A DNA stretch of 64,000 nucleotides, from contig JACJID010000002.1 of assembly GCA_014138725.1 (NCBI GenBank), positions 944,001 to 1,008,000 on the forward strand. The letters run 5' to 3'. Positions 20,270-29,790 of the stretch are shown one piece after another. Made by a program: the position numbers and the translations under genes. The DNA comes from Kutzneria viridogrisea (GTDB lineage: Bacteria; Actinomycetota; Actinomycetes; Mycobacteriales; Pseudonocardiaceae). Position 1 is the stretch's first letter; each line of letters starts with the position of its first letter. The notes below the pieces were generated by a model, which worked only from the letters and a program-made list of their open reading frames with translations, made no database searches and was not told the DNA's origin.

Positions 20270-21295
20270 CTACAGGGTCTCGTTCAGCGCCTTGATCGGC
20301 ATCTGCAACTCGTCGAGCATCTCCAGGTCCTGCGCCGCGGGCCGGCCCAGGTTGGTCAGGTAGTTGCCGACGATGATCGCGTTGATGCCGCCCAGCATGC
20401 CCTGCTTGGCGCCCAGGTCGCCGAAGGTCAGCTCGCGGCCGCCCGCGAAGCGCAGGATCGTGCGCGGCAGGGCCAGCCGGAACGCGGCGACCGTGCGCAG
20501 GGCCTCGGTGCCCTCCACCACGGGGAAGTTCTCGTACGGGGTACCCGGGTTGGGGATCAGGAAGTTCAGCGGAACCTCGTCGGGCTCCAGCGCGGCCAGC
20601 TGCACGGCGAACTCCGCGCGCTGCTCCAGGGACTCGCCCATGCCGATGATGCCGCCGCAGCAGACCTCCATGCCCGCCTCGCGCACCATGCGCAGGGTGT
20701 CCCAGCGCTCCTCCCAGGAGTGCGTGGTGACCACGTTCGGGAAGTGCGAGCGGGCGGTCTCCAGGTTGTGGTTGTACCGGTGCACGCCCATCGCGGTCAG
20801 CTCGTCGACCTGCTCCTGCGTGAGCATGCCCAGCGAGCAGGCGATCTGGATGTCGTTGCCGTCCTCGCGGATGGCCTTGATGCCGTCGCGGACCTGGGAC
20901 AGCAGCCGGGCGTCCGGGCCGCGCACGGCGGCCACGATGCAGAACTCGGTGGCCCCGGTCTCGGCGGTCTGCCGCGCGGCGCGCACCAGGCCGGGGATGT
21001 CCAGCCAGGCCGAGCGCACCGGGGACGGGAAGCGGCCGGACTGCGAGCAGAAGTGGCAGTCTTCCGGGCAGCCGCCGGTCTTCAGGCTGACGATGCCCTC
21101 GACCTCGACCTCGGGCCCGCACCAGCGCATGCGCACCTGGTGAGCCAGCTCCAGCATCTCCGGGATCCGGTCGTCGGGCAACCGCAGCACCTGGAGCACC
21201 TGCTCCTCGGACAGCCCCTCACCACGCTCCAGGACCTGCTCGCGGGCAACGGCCAGTACGTCGGTGTCCACGGCCTGGTCGGGCACTGCGGTCAT
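20270..21295 (-). CDS. bioB: biotin synthase
   Basis: BioB is the radical SAM enzyme inserting sulfur into dethiobiotin. The 341-residue protein has the radical SAM cluster motif C76-x3-C80-x2-C83 ([13 protein letters not shown]) and the downstream [13 protein letters not shown] and GIIGMGES segments. The ATG at 21295 is preferred over a GTG at 21304 because GAGGAG lies at correct distance from the ATG only. It is followed at two bases by bsaP and then by the DUF2567 gene. Confidence 0.96.
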   Translation of the reverse strand: MTAVPDQAVDTDVLAVAREQVLERGEGLSEEQVLQVLRLPDDRIPEMLELAHQVRMRWCGPEVEVEGIVSLKTGGCPEDCHFCSQSGRFPSPVRSAWLDIPGLVRAARQTAETGATEFCIVAAVRGPDARLLSQVRDGIKAIREDGNDIQIACSLGMLTQEQVDELTAMGVHRYNHNLETARSHFPNVVTTHSWEERWDTLRMVREAGMEVCCGGIIGMGESLEQRAEFAVQLAALEPDEVPLNFLIPNPGTPYENFPVVEGTEALRTVAAFRLALPRTILRFAGGRELTFGDLGAKQGMLGGINAIIVGNYLTNLGRPAAQDLEMLDELQMPIKALNETL

Positions 21296-21375
21296 ACGAG
21301 CCACTCCTCACTCGGTGCTACGTGCGGGCAAGTCTGCCTCACCGCACCGCTGAGTGCTGCGTCACGAGGCCCAGG

Positions 21376-22092
21376 TCACGCCGTGTACTGCTCCGCGAAC
21401 AGGTCTGGATCGAAGGTGCCGCCCAGCCACGGGGACATCGCCGTGCGCGCGACCTCCAGGAACTCGCTGGGGTCCAGCAGGCCCGCCCCCTCGGGCAGGG
21501 CGCCCAGCAGTGGGCCGCCCGCGACCTCCGGCAGGTCGACCAGGTTGCAGCGGCACGCCAGGTCCGGCTCGCCCGGCCAGCTGCCGATCACCACGCCCGC
21601 GCACTCCACGCCGCGGCGCAGCAGCACCTCGGCGGTCAGCGCGGTCGTGTTCAGCGTGCCCAGGCCCGCGTCGGCCACGATCAGCACCAGCGCGTTGAGC
21701 GCCCAGGCCACGTCGGCCAGCGTGGCGCCCGCGTCGTCGAAGCGCACCAGCAGTCCGCCCGCGCCCTCGACCAGCACCAGGTCGTGGTCCTCGGCCAGCG
21801 CCGCCACCTCGGCCGCGATCTCCGCGGGGTGCAGCTGGGGCAGTCCCGCTCTGGTCGCGGCCGTGTCCGGGGCCAGCGGGTCCGGGTAGCGGCGCAGCTC
21901 ACGGGTGGTGATCTTGCCTGCCAGCCGGGCCACCTCGTCCAGGTCACCGGGCTCCTGCGGGCCGACCCCGGTCTGCGCGGGCTTGACCACGGCGACGCGC
22001 TGGCCGCTGTCCACCGCCAGTGCCGCCGCGGCAGCGGTGACCATGGTCTTGCCGACCCCGGTGCCCGTGCCGGTGATCACGAGGATGTTCAC
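21376..22092 (-). CDS. bioD: ATP-dependent dethiobiotin synthetase
   Basis: BioD closes the ureido ring of dethiobiotin from 7,8-diaminopelargonate, CO2 and ATP. The 238-residue protein has the P-loop GTGTGVGKT at residues 8-16, the substrate Lys/Thr region VVKPAQTGV and EGAGGLLV, and the nucleotide-base motif GSWPGEPD. The GTG at 22092 precedes VNILVITGTG. An 80-bp gap with an imperfect hairpin separates it from bioB. bioA lies upstream beyond one unrelated gene; bioF is not in the window. Confidence 0.94.
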   Translation of the reverse strand: MNILVITGTGTGVGKTMVTAAAAALAVDSGQRVAVVKPAQTGVGPQEPGDLDEVARLAGKITTRELRRYPDPLAPDTAATRAGLPQLHPAEIAAEVAALAEDHDLVLVEGAGGLLVRFDDAGATLADVAWALNALVLIVADAGLGTLNTTALTAEVLLRRGVECAGVVIGSWPGEPDLACRCNLVDLPEVAGGPLLGALPEGAGLLDPSEFLEVARTAMSPWLGGTFDPDLFAEQYTA

Positions 22093-22213
22093 GACCAGTC
22101 AGGTTACGACAGGCGCACCCGCCGGTGGCCCGCAACGATGCCCATGTGATGACAACGGGACCACCGGGTCATCCGTTCTGGTGGGCGGCCTCACCCACAC
22201 GGCCCAACGGTCG

Positions 22214-22268
22214 TGTCATGAAAGTGCCGTTCGAGACACTAGATGTCTCGAACGGCACTTTCATGACA
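22214..22268. terminator. perfect 25-bp hairpin (GCCGTTC family)
   Basis: The arms 22214-22238 and 22244-22268 pair perfectly around a 5-nt loop CTAGA. The outer arm contains CATGAAAGTGCCGTTC, identical to the hairpin at 3839-3891, while the inner part (GAGACA) differs. It lies directly after the stop of the secreted hydrolase gene (22275) and 120 bp upstream of bioD, so it should end the hydrolase transcript. Confidence 0.75.
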
Positions 22269-22274
22269 GTGGGG

Positions 22275-23828
22275 CTAGCTCGGTACCGCTGAGGTCTTGG
22301 CCGTCAGCGAGGCGGCGGGCGGGGTCGGGGCCGGGGGCACGGGCTGCGGCAGCGGCGCGCACTCCAGGTCGGCGGTCCGCCCGTGCTTGCGGGCGGGCAG
22401 CGCACCGGTGGCCAGGTAGTCGGCGATCCGGTTGTCCACGCAGGCGTTGCCGCGCGGGGTGATGGCGTGGCTGGTGCCACCCGGCTCGGCGATCAGCACG
22501 GCGCCGGGGAACCGGCTGCGCACCTCGAGGCTGCCCTCGTACGGGGTGGCGGCGTCCAGGGTCTCGTCGATCATCAGCACGTTGGCGACCTTGCCGCCGT
22601 CGACCTGGACCGGCTTGCCCGGCTTGGCGGGCCAGTACACGCAGGGCGCGTTGTACCAGGCGTTCTGCCAGGTGAAGTACGGGCCCTGTAGGAAGGTCCG
22701 CCAGTTGTCGAGCCGCCACTGGTTCCAGCTGGTGGGCCACTGCACGTCGGTGCACTGCACGGCCAGGTACACGGCGTAGCCGTTGTCGTCCCCGCGCCCG
22801 CCGAAGGCCTCGAACAGGGTCTTCAGCGTCTGCCAGTCCCCCTTGTTGACGAACTTCGAGAACGCGTCGCCCAGGGTCAGCCAGCGCAGCTGGTAGTAGG
22901 AGGCCTGCTGGAACACGTCGATGAACTCGTCCGGGCCGACGTAGCCGCCCGCGGGCTGGAAGGACAGCTTGAGCAGTTGCTCGTCGAAGACGTGCTTGAC
23001 CGCGGCCTGGGTCCTGCCCAGGTGGTACACGTCGTCGTGCTGCGCGACCCAGCCGAACCAGGTGTTGAGGTTCTTGTCGAAGGCGATGTCCTGGTTCAGG
23101 TTGGCCTGGTACCACACGTTGCGCGGGTCCACAGTGGAGTCGAGCACCATGCGCCGCACGTTCTGCGGGAACAGGGTGCCGTACACCTGGCCCAGGTAGG
23201 TGCCGTAGGAGTACCCGTAGAAGTTGAGCTGCTTGGCACCCAGCGCGCGCCGGATGCTGTCCATGTCCTTGACGGTGTCGGTGGTCTTCATGTTGTTCAG
23301 CAGGTCGGCCGGGTTCTTCGCGGCGCAGTCCTGCGCGTACTTCTTCGACCGGTCCAGCCAGGTCTGCTCGATCTGGTGGGTCAGCGGCAGGTAGTTGGGC
23401 CGGTTGTAGTCCATGTAGTTGGCGTCGCAGGTCAGCGCGGGCACGCTGGCGCCGACACCGCGCGGGTCGAAGCCGATCCAGTCGTAGGCGTCACCGGCGT
23501 GGTTGGGCACCCGGTTGCCGCGCGCGGCAAGCAGCAGACCGGAACCACCGGGACCGCCGGGGTTGGTCAGCATGACGCCCTGGTACTTGTCCTCGGTCGT
23601 CTTGTGCTTGACCCGGCTGACGGCCAGCTGGATCTGTTTGCCGTTCGGGTGCGAGTAGTCCACGGGAACGGACAACATGCCGCACTCCGCACCGGCCGCG
23701 GCCAGTGTCGGGTCGGTGCACGCGGCCCAGCTGATCGTGCTCGGCGCGGGCGCCGGTGCGGCCAGTGCGGACGGTGCCGCGACGACCACGGTCGCGGCGG
23801 ACACGGCCGCCACGACGAGGCTTCTCAC
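22275..23828 (-). CDS. secreted tripeptidyl-aminopeptidase-like alpha/beta hydrolase
   Basis: The 517-residue protein starts with an export signal (VRSLVVAAVSAATVVVAAP, cleavage near APSALA). The catalytic Ser is S207 in GYSYGTYLG, with an oxyanion loop GGPGGSG near 91-97, an Asp in LDAATPYEG and a His in GGTSHAI. This is the layout of Streptomyces tripeptidyl aminopeptidases with a TAP-like C-terminal domain. The GTG at 23828 is chosen because AAGGGGAG lies five bases before it; the upstream ATG at 23843 has no such site. It lies where mycobacteria have the lipase Rv1592c, but acts probably on peptides. Confidence 0.87.
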   Translation of the reverse strand: MRSLVVAAVSAATVVVAAPSALAAPAPAPSTISWAACTDPTLAAAGAECGMLSVPVDYSHPNGKQIQLAVSRVKHKTTEDKYQGVMLTNPGGPGGSGLLLAARGNRVPNHAGDAYDWIGFDPRGVGASVPALTCDANYMDYNRPNYLPLTHQIEQTWLDRSKKYAQDCAAKNPADLLNNMKTTDTVKDMDSIRRALGAKQLNFYGYSYGTYLGQVYGTLFPQNVRRMVLDSTVDPRNVWYQANLNQDIAFDKNLNTWFGWVAQHDDVYHLGRTQAAVKHVFDEQLLKLSFQPAGGYVGPDEFIDVFQQASYYQLRWLTLGDAFSKFVNKGDWQTLKTLFEAFGGRGDDNGYAVYLAVQCTDVQWPTSWNQWRLDNWRTFLQGPYFTWQNAWYNAPCVYWPAKPGKPVQVDGGKVANVLMIDETLDAATPYEGSLEVRSRFPGAVLIAEPGGTSHAITPRGNACVDNRIADYLATGALPARKHGRTADLECAPLPQPVPPAPTPPAASLTAKTSAVPS

Positions 23829-23849
23829 AGGTCTCCCCTTCATGCGGGG

Positions 23850-23878
23850 AACGTAAGCGAGCGAACTTCGCCTGACAA
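23850..23878 (-). promoter_or_regulatory. sigma-70-type promoter of the secreted hydrolase gene
   Basis: On the minus strand TTGTCA (23873-23878) and TACGTT (23850-23855) are separated by exactly 17 bp, close to the housekeeping consensus, and lie 22 bp before the GTG start. No other gene is transcribed from here. Confidence 0.55.
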
Positions 23879-23899
23879 CACGACTTTCGGACCGTTTGC

Positions 23900-25168
23900 C
23901 TAGGAATTTCGCGCTGCTGAAACGATTGCGGCGCACACGGTAGCCAGGTCGTCATCCCCGGTGACGTAGGCGGGCATGGTGTAGATCAGGTCGTTGAACG
24001 GCCGCAGCCACACGCCCTCGGCGACCGCGGCGCGGGTGGCGGCGGCCATGTCCACCGGATGGTCCAGTTGCACGACACCGATCGCGCCGAGCACCCGCAC
24101 ATCGGCCACACCGGACAGTTCGCGGGCCGGGGCCAGCCCCGCGGACAGACCGGCCTCGATCCGCTTGACCTCCGCACGCCAGTCCTGGCCCAGCAGCACG
24201 TCCAGCGAGGCGTTGGCCACCGCGGCGGCCAACGGGTTGCCCATGAACGTGGGGCCGTGCGCCAGCACCGGGACCTGCCCGCGCGAGATGCCCTCGGCGA
24301 CGCGTTCGGTACACAGGGCGGCGGCCATGGTCAGGTAGCCACCGGTGATCGCCTTGCCAACGCACATGACGTCGGGGCTGATGCCCGCGTGGTCGGCGGC
24401 GAACAGCTCGCCCGTGCGGCCGAACCCGGTGGCGATCTCGTCGAAGACCAGCAGCACGTCGTTGGCGAGCGTGACCTCGCGCAGCACGTGCAGGTAGCGC
24501 GGGTCGTGGAAGCGCATGCCGCCCGCGTTCTGCACCACCGGCTCGACGATCACCGCGGCGAGTTCCTCGGCGTGCTGCTCCACGGTGTCCACCAGGTGCT
24601 GCACGTAGCGCGCGTCCAGCTCCGCGGGCGGGGCGTCGGCGAAGACCTGCTCCGGCAGCACCCCGCGCCACAGCGAGTGCATGCCGCCGTCCGGGTCGCA
24701 CACGCTCATCGGGTGGAAGGTGTCCCCGTGGTAGCCGCCGCGCCAGGTCATCAGGCGGCGCTTGCCGGTGCGGCCGAGGGACTGCCAGTACTGCAGGCAC
24801 ATCTTGATCGCGACCTCGACCGAGACCGAGCCGGAGTCGGCCAGGAACACGTGCTTGAGCGGTTCCGGGGTGATCTCCACCAGGCGGGCCGCCAGCCGGA
24901 CCGCGGGCTCGTGGGTCAGCCCGCCGAACATCACGTGGCTCATCCGGTCCACCTGGGCGTGCGCGGCGGCGTCGAGCACCGGGTGCCGGTAGCCGTGGAT
25001 GGCCGACCACCACGAGGACATGCCGTCGACCAGTTCGCGGCCGTCGGCCAGCCGCAGCCGCACCCCCCGCGCCGACTCGACCACCAGCGGGTCGATCCGG
25101 CCGGGCATCGGGCCGTACGGGTGCCAGACGTGCGCGCGGTCCAGGGCGAGCAGTTCCTCCGGTGTCAC
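23900..25168 (-). CDS. bioA: adenosylmethionine-8-amino-7-oxononanoate aminotransferase
   Basis: BioA makes 7,8-diaminopelargonate using SAM as amino donor. The 422-residue protein has HVWHPYGPM at the N-terminus, [28 protein letters not shown], the PLP Asp in [13 protein letters not shown] and the PLP lysine in [12 protein letters not shown], all typical of BioA. Its GTG at 25168 overlaps the stop of the sedolisin gene as GTGA, an unusual pairing. bioD lies downstream after the secreted hydrolase gene. Confidence 0.96.
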   Translation of the reverse strand: MTPEELLALDRAHVWHPYGPMPGRIDPLVVESARGVRLRLADGRELVDGMSSWWSAIHGYRHPVLDAAAHAQVDRMSHVMFGGLTHEPAVRLAARLVEITPEPLKHVFLADSGSVSVEVAIKMCLQYWQSLGRTGKRRLMTWRGGYHGDTFHPMSVCDPDGGMHSLWRGVLPEQVFADAPPAELDARYVQHLVDTVEQHAEELAAVIVEPVVQNAGGMRFHDPRYLHVLREVTLANDVLLVFDEIATGFGRTGELFAADHAGISPDVMCVGKAITGGYLTMAAALCTERVAEGISRGQVPVLAHGPTFMGNPLAAAVANASLDVLLGQDWRAEVKRIEAGLSAGLAPARELSGVADVRVLGAIGVVQLDHPVDMAAATRAAVAEGVWLRPFNDLIYTMPAYVTGDDDLATVCAAIVSAARNS

Positions 25169-26721
25169 GGCTGGGAGGCTAGCCGCTGGCGGATCACCTC
25201 CAGCAGGGCGGCGCCGTCCGGCGAGCCGAGCCCGGTACACGGGTCCCAGCCGGGCGCGGCCGGGAAGCCCTGGTTGTCCCCGCCGGTGACGTCGCGGAAC
25301 CCGGGCGCGGCCGAACCCGGTTTGGCGCCCGCGTACAGGATCGGCTGCACCAGGCCGAGCCCGCGGCCCAGCAGCTGCGCGATCCTGGCCACCAGCGCCG
25401 CCCAGAGCGGGGCCACCGCGCTCGTGCCGCCGGAGGCGTACCGCTTGCCGTTGACCAGGATCTGGTAGCCGGTGGCGGGATCGGCCACGGCGCACACGTC
25501 GGGCACCCCGCGCCCGGACAGCGCCACGCCCGCGGCCTTCTGGTAGTCCGGCAGGCCGAACGCGGTGCTGACCCCGCCGCCGGTGGCCGTCTTGCCGGTG
25601 CCGTTGTTCCAGGTCGTCTCGGAGCTGATCACCCCGCTGTCCGGGTCGGCGACCAGGGTCGTGCCGCCGCAGGCGAGCACGTGCGGGCTGGACGCCGGGA
25701 AGTCGCAGTGCCGCTTGCCATCCCGCTCACCGTCGCCCGCGCCGTAGTCCCCGCTGGCCGCGCAGACCGTCACGCCCAGCGCCGCGGCGTCGGCGAACAC
25801 CGCGTCCATGGCGGCACGGGACTGCTGGGTCCAGTTGTCCTCCGAGGAACCCCAGCTGATGCTCAGCGCGGCCGGGGTGGGCGTGGCGTGCACGGCGGCG
25901 CTGACCGCGTCCAGGAAGCCCTTGTCCGTGTTGGGCGCGAAGTAGACGACCACGGCCGCGCCGGGCGCGAGGCCGCCGATGACCTCGATGTCCAGCGCCA
26001 CCTCCATGTCCTCGCCGCTGGCGGTCGGGGACGGGGCGTTGCTCGCGCCGTCCACGCCGACGGCCGTGACCGAGGGCGCCCGCACGCCGAGCGAGCTGAA
26101 GTACTGGGTCAGGTCCTGGTCGGAGTAGCCGCCACCGAGTTCGAGGATCGCCACGATCTGGCCCGTGCCGTCGGAGCCCCCGGGAAAACCGTAGATCTTG
26201 CCCAGTTGCGGCACGGTGTACGCCTTGGGCTTCGTGGCGGTGGCGGTGTCCGCGGCGCGCGGCACGCTGGCCTGCGGGCGGTCGTCCAAGCCGATCACGG
26301 CCTGCACCACGCCGTCCAGCTCGGCGGGCACCCCGAGCTCGCCCTCGCGGTGCCGGTGCCGCACCCCGCCGCTGCTGACCAGGTCCAGCCGCACGCCGAA
26401 CACCGCCTGCACGGCCGACACCGGGCCGCGCACCTCGACCCGGCGGGATCCCAGGTGCACCTCGGTGACCTCGATCCCGTACCGGGACAGCACCCCGCGT
26501 ACCAGGTCCACATCGGACGGATCCGCGCCGTAGCGCTCGGTCAGCTCGGACTGGTCGATCACCCGCGGGCCCAGCACCAACTCGGTCGGCAACTGCGCCC
26601 TGCGCCGCAGCACGACGGTGGCCGCCACCTCGGTCGTCGGGTCCAGCTCGCCGGCCGGGGTCAGGTCGGTGACGGCCGCTCGCACACTGCCGGGCAGGGC
26701 CACCCTCGTTGGCTCGGTCAT
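25165..26721 (-). CDS. sedolisin (S53 serine-carboxyl peptidase, kumamolisin-like)
   Basis: The 518-residue protein has a pro-domain (about residues 1-165, with [22 protein letters not shown]) and a peptidase domain with the Glu-Asp pair in [10 protein letters not shown], the oxyanion Asp in [10 protein letters not shown], the nucleophile in GGTSAVAP and the C-terminal calcium site [10 protein letters not shown] and [14 protein letters not shown]53 peptidases act at acid pH and process their own pro-domain. No signal peptide precedes the pro-domain from the ATG at 26721, so export would need another route. Its stop overlaps the bioA start. Confidence 0.9.
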   Translation of the reverse strand: MTEPTRVALPGSVRAAVTDLTPAGELDPTTEVAATVVLRRRAQLPTELVLGPRVIDQSELTERYGADPSDVDLVRGVLSRYGIEVTEVHLGSRRVEVRGPVSAVQAVFGVRLDLVSSGGVRHRHREGELGVPAELDGVVQAVIGLDDRPQASVPRAADTATATKPKAYTVPQLGKIYGFPGGSDGTGQIVAILELGGGYSDQDLTQYFSSLGVRAPSVTAVGVDGASNAPSPTASGEDMEVALDIEVIGGLAPGAAVVVYFAPNTDKGFLDAVSAAVHATPTPAALSISWGSSEDNWTQQSRAAMDAVFADAAALGVTVCAASGDYGAGDGERDGKRHCDFPASSPHVLACGGTTLVADPDSGVISSETTWNNGTGKTATGGGVSTAFGLPDYQKAAGVALSGRGVPDVCAVADPATGYQILVNGKRYASGGTSAVAPLWAALVARIAQLLGRGLGLVQPILYAGAKPGSAAPGFRDVTGGDNQGFPAAPGWDPCTGLGSPDGAALLEVIRQRLASQP

Positions 26722-26800
26722 ACCTCGATGATCCCCCGCAAGACCGACCGGGTCACCCGACACCGCCCAGGTGGACGATGCCGGGTGTGGGCCATCCGGG

Positions 26801-28012
26801 TCAGAGCACGACGGGCAGCTCCTCCAGGCCGTGCATGAGGATGCTGTTGCGCCAGCGCAGTTCCGGCACGGGCACCGCGAGCTTCATGTCCGGGAAGCGG
26901 TCGAGCAGCCCGGTGAAGGCGATCTCGGCCTCCAGCCTGGCCAGCGGGGCGCCCAGGCAGTAGTGGATGCCGTGGCCGAAGCCGAGGTGCCCGCCGACGG
27001 GCCGGGTGATGTCCAGCTGGTCGGCATGCTCGAACCGGTCACCGTCGCGGTTGGCCGACCCCAGGCCGACCAGCACGACCTGTCCGGCGGGAATGGTCAC
27101 CCCGTCCAGCTCCACCGGCTCGGTGGTGAACCGGAAGGTGGACATGTTCACCGGGCTGTCGAAGCGCAGGAACTCGTCCACGGCGGTGGGCATCAGCGAG
27201 CGGTCGGCCCGCAGCGCGGCCAACTGCTCGGGGTTGTTCAGCAGGGCGAGGGTGCCGTTGCCGATCAGGTTCACGGTGGTCTCGTGCCCGGCCACCAGCA
27301 GCAGGAAGGCCATGGACACCAGCTCGACCGGGCTGAGCCGGTCGCTGTCGTCGGTGGCCTGCACCAGGGCGGTGAGCATGTCGTCGGCGGGGTTGGCCCG
27401 CTTGTCGGCGATGAGCCTGCCCAGGTAGGCGACCATGGCCTCACCGGCGTGCTGGACCTCCTCGGGCGTGCCGTTGCCGACCAGCGAGTTCGACCACTGG
27501 CGGAAGTCCTCGCGCTCGTCGTCGGGCACGCCAAGCAGCTCGCTGATCACGGTGATCGGCAGCGGGAAGGCGAAGGCGTCCAACAGGTCCACGCGCTGGC
27601 CCGGGGACACCGCGTCCAGCAGCTCGTTGGTGATGGTCTCCACCCGGGGCCGCATCTGCTCGATGCGCCGGGCGGTGAACGCCTTGGTCACCAGCCTGCG
27701 CAGCCGGGAGTGGTCGGCGCCGTCGCTGTTGAGCATGTGCTGGGAGAGCTCGACCGCGAACTCGCGGCGGTTCTCCTGGTCGACCAGGTTGGCCTCCATC
27801 ACCTCCCGCAGCTTGGCCGAGTCCTTGAGCACGGTCGGGTCGGCGAGCATCGCCCGCGCGTCCTCGTACCGGCTGACCACCCACATGCGCAGGTTGTTCG
27901 GCGAGATGACCTCGTGCGCGGGCGCGTCCTGGCGCAGCCGGGCCTGCAGGGTGTGCGGGTCCTGCATGAACTCGGGGGTGAAGAGCTCCTGGTGGGAGTC
28001 TGTGCTCTGCAT
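26801..28012 (-). CDS. cytochrome P450
   Basis: The 403-residue protein is a bacterial class I P450. The oxygen-activating I-helix motif AGHETT, the ExxR motif within VDEFLRF, and the haem-binding loop FGHGIHYCLGAPLAR with C352 as thiolate ligand are all present. The ATG at 28012 has GAGGAGGGG upstream. No ferredoxin gene is adjacent, so redox partners must come from elsewhere. It is divergent from a glycosyltransferase gene and has a perfect 19-bp palindrome in its promoter region. Substrate unknown; CYP family not assignable by eye. Confidence 0.95.
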   Translation of the reverse strand: MQSTDSHQELFTPEFMQDPHTLQARLRQDAPAHEVISPNNLRMWVVSRYEDARAMLADPTVLKDSAKLREVMEANLVDQENRREFAVELSQHMLNSDGADHSRLRRLVTKAFTARRIEQMRPRVETITNELLDAVSPGQRVDLLDAFAFPLPITVISELLGVPDDEREDFRQWSNSLVGNGTPEEVQHAGEAMVAYLGRLIADKRANPADDMLTALVQATDDSDRLSPVELVSMAFLLLVAGHETTVNLIGNGTLALLNNPEQLAALRADRSLMPTAVDEFLRFDSPVNMSTFRFTTEPVELDGVTIPAGQVVLVGLGSANRDGDRFEHADQLDITRPVGGHLGFGHGIHYCLGAPLARLEAEIAFTGLLDRFPDMKLAVPVPELRWRNSILMHGLEELPVVL

Positions 28013-28058
28013 GGTGGGTACCCCTCCTCGTCTGGCGTGAACGGGATCATCGCATCGT

Positions 28059-28077
28059 GGGTAAACCCCGTTTACCC
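28059..28077. promoter_or_regulatory. 19-bp perfect palindrome upstream of the P450 gene
   Basis: GGGTAAAC and GTTTACCC form perfect 8-bp arms around CCC, 47 bp before the P450 ATG. The symmetry, A+T-containing arms and location suggest a repressor site, but no regulator gene is adjacent. The rest of the 322-bp divergent gap (28013-28334) has no gene; it contains a TTATAG near 28244 and a small GGGGCTTG/CAAGGCCCC hairpin near 28260-28281, before the GGAGGAG site of the glycosyltransferase. Confidence 0.5.
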
Positions 28078-28334
28078 CGCCCTGTTCAGCCAACGCCGCT
28101 ACCCCGCCGAGCGTGCCGACTTGTGACGCAGCACACAAAACTGCTGCCCGAAGGGACCGGCACCGATCTTGTGGGCACGCGGTCCGGGAATCGACACCGC
28201 CGCGAACGACCAACCCGGAAGCACCGAGCCTTCCTCCCACTTCAACTTATAGCGGAGTGGGGGGCTTGCGGCAAGGCCCCGGTACTGGCCCAGAATTCCG
28301 GGCGTTACCGGGGCAATTGCGGAGGAGAATTTCG

Positions 28335-29549
28335 ATGCGTGCGTTGCTGTCGACAATCGGGTCGCGTGGCGATGTCCAGCCGGTGGTGGCGCTGGCGGTG
28401 CGGTTGACGGCCCTGGGACAGGAAGTCCGCGTGTGCGCGCCCCCTGACTTCCGCGACTGGGTCGAGGGCCTGGGCATCCCGTTCACGCCCGTCGGACCCG
28501 AGCTTTCCTCGACCGGGAAAACCAGCCCGTCAGCCGTCCCGCCCACGCCCGAACAGCGAGGTCAGCTGGTGGCGGCCTCGGTCGCCGCCCAGTTCGAGGC
28601 GGTCACCGAGGCAGCAGCGGGCTGTGACGTCATCGTGGCGGGCGGATACCTGGTGATCGCCGCTCGCACGGTGGCCGAGCAAATGGGAATCCGCTATGTC
28701 ATGGCCAGCTACTGCCCGATAGCGCTGCCTTCTCCGCACCACGCGCCACCCGTATATCCGATGCTGGGCGAAAAACCGGCGGACGGGTCGGTCGACAACA
28801 GCACGCTCTGGGCTCGGGACGCACAACGCTGGAACAACACCTGGGGCTCCCTGCTCAATTCGCACCGGGCCGCCGCGGGCCTGGCACCGGTCACCGACGT
28901 GCGGAGCTACCTGTTCACCGACAAGCCCTGGCTGGCCGCCGACCCCACGCTGGGGCCCTGGCCCGAGCCCGCGGCCCAGGACGTCGTCCAGACGGGCGCC
29001 TGGATCCTGCCGGACGAGCGTCCGCTGTCCCCGGAACTGGAGGCCTTCCTCGATGCGGGCGAACCACCCGTCTACTTCGGCTTCGGCAGCATCCGCGCGC
29101 CGCAGGACCTCAGCAGGAACATGATCCAGGCGGCCCGCGCGCTCGGCCGCCGCGCGATCGTGTTGCGCGGGTGGGCCGAACTGGCGCTGCTGGACGACCA
29201 GCCCGACTGCCTGTCCATCGGGGAGGTCAACCAGCAGGCGCTGTTCCAGCGGGTCGCGGCCGTCGTGCACCACGGCGGCGCGGGCACCACGACCGCGGCC
29301 GCGCGGGCCGGAGCGCCCCAGGTGGTCATCCCCCAGCACGTCGACCAGCCCTACTGGGCGCGACGAGTCCACGAACTCGGGATCGGTACCGCGCACGCGC
29401 CCGGCGCGCCGACCGCCGACTCACTGACCGAGGCGCTCAGCCACGCCCTGCGGCCGGACGTGGCGGCCAAGGCCGAACTCCTCGCCGGAGAAGTGCGCCC
29501 CGATGGCGCGGACCTCGCCGCTCAGTTGCTGATCGCCGCAGACTCGTAG
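28335..29549 (+). CDS. GT1-family glycosyltransferase (glycopeptide GtfA/GtfB-like)
   Basis: The 404-residue protein begins MRALLSTIGSRGDVQPVVAL, the N-terminal signature of the antibiotic-type GT1 enzymes that glycosylate vancomycin-group aglycones and related products. The nucleotide-sugar site is HHGGAGTTTAAARAGAPQVV followed by PQHVDQPYWARRV. The ATG at 28335 has GGAGGAG upstream. No aglycone biosynthesis genes or sugar genes are nearby, so it may act on a host, self or resistance substrate (some GT1 enzymes inactivate macrolides). The neighbouring P450 is divergent. Confidence 0.9.
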   Translation: MRALLSTIGSRGDVQPVVALAVRLTALGQEVRVCAPPDFRDWVEGLGIPFTPVGPELSSTGKTSPSAVPPTPEQRGQLVAASVAAQFEAVTEAAAGCDVIVAGGYLVIAARTVAEQMGIRYVMASYCPIALPSPHHAPPVYPMLGEKPADGSVDNSTLWARDAQRWNNTWGSLLNSHRAAAGLAPVTDVRSYLFTDKPWLAADPTLGPWPEPAAQDVVQTGAWILPDERPLSPELEAFLDAGEPPVYFGFGSIRAPQDLSRNMIQAARALGRRAIVLRGWAELALLDDQPDCLSIGEVNQQALFQRVAAVVHHGGAGTTTAAARAGAPQVVIPQHVDQPYWARRVHELGIGTAHAPGAPTADSLTEALSHALRPDVAAKAELLAGEVRPDGADLAAQLLIAADS

Positions 29550-29591
29550 ATCTCGCGTTTGCCCCTGGCAGCGGGCAGAAGTGCGCCACAC

Positions 29592-29747
29592 TCAGCACGT
29601 GGGCCGTATGGCACTCAACTCCGTGATGCCACCGTGCAGGCGCACTTCTTCCCGTGTGCCCAATGACTGTCCACAAAGGACAGCACATACCACTTCGGCT
29701 CCGCGCAACTGGAAGTCGTGCACAACCTGCTGACACTGCGCGCACCA
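29592..29747 (-). other. possible remnant of a small zinc-ribbon protein, no start codon
   Basis: On the minus strand, after the acetyltransferase stop, the frame reads WCAQCQQVVHDFQLRG and later VVCAVLCGQ, with CxxC and CxxxC pairs spaced like a zinc ribbon, then ends at a TGA. There is no ATG, GTG or TTG between the acetyltransferase stop and the first Cys pair. It may be a 5'-truncated gene or chance. The rest of 29550-29790 holds nothing recognisable. Confidence 0.25.
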
Positions 29748-29790
29748 CCTGCCCCGGCGTGGTCCAGCCCTGAACGCCGCGCGGGCAGGG

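Noticed and set aside
21296-21375. Riboswitch or attenuator between bioD and bioB
   Set aside because: An imperfect hairpin is present but no known biotin-responsive RNA class or conserved core is recognised.
23829-23843. ATG at 23843 as start of the secreted hydrolase
   Set aside because: The GTG at 23828 has AAGGGGAG at five bases; the ATG has no ribosome binding site and its codons overlap that site.
29630-29741. A 36-codon plus-strand ORF (ATG near 29618)
   Set aside because: It has poor coding character, no ribosome binding site and no recognisable motif.
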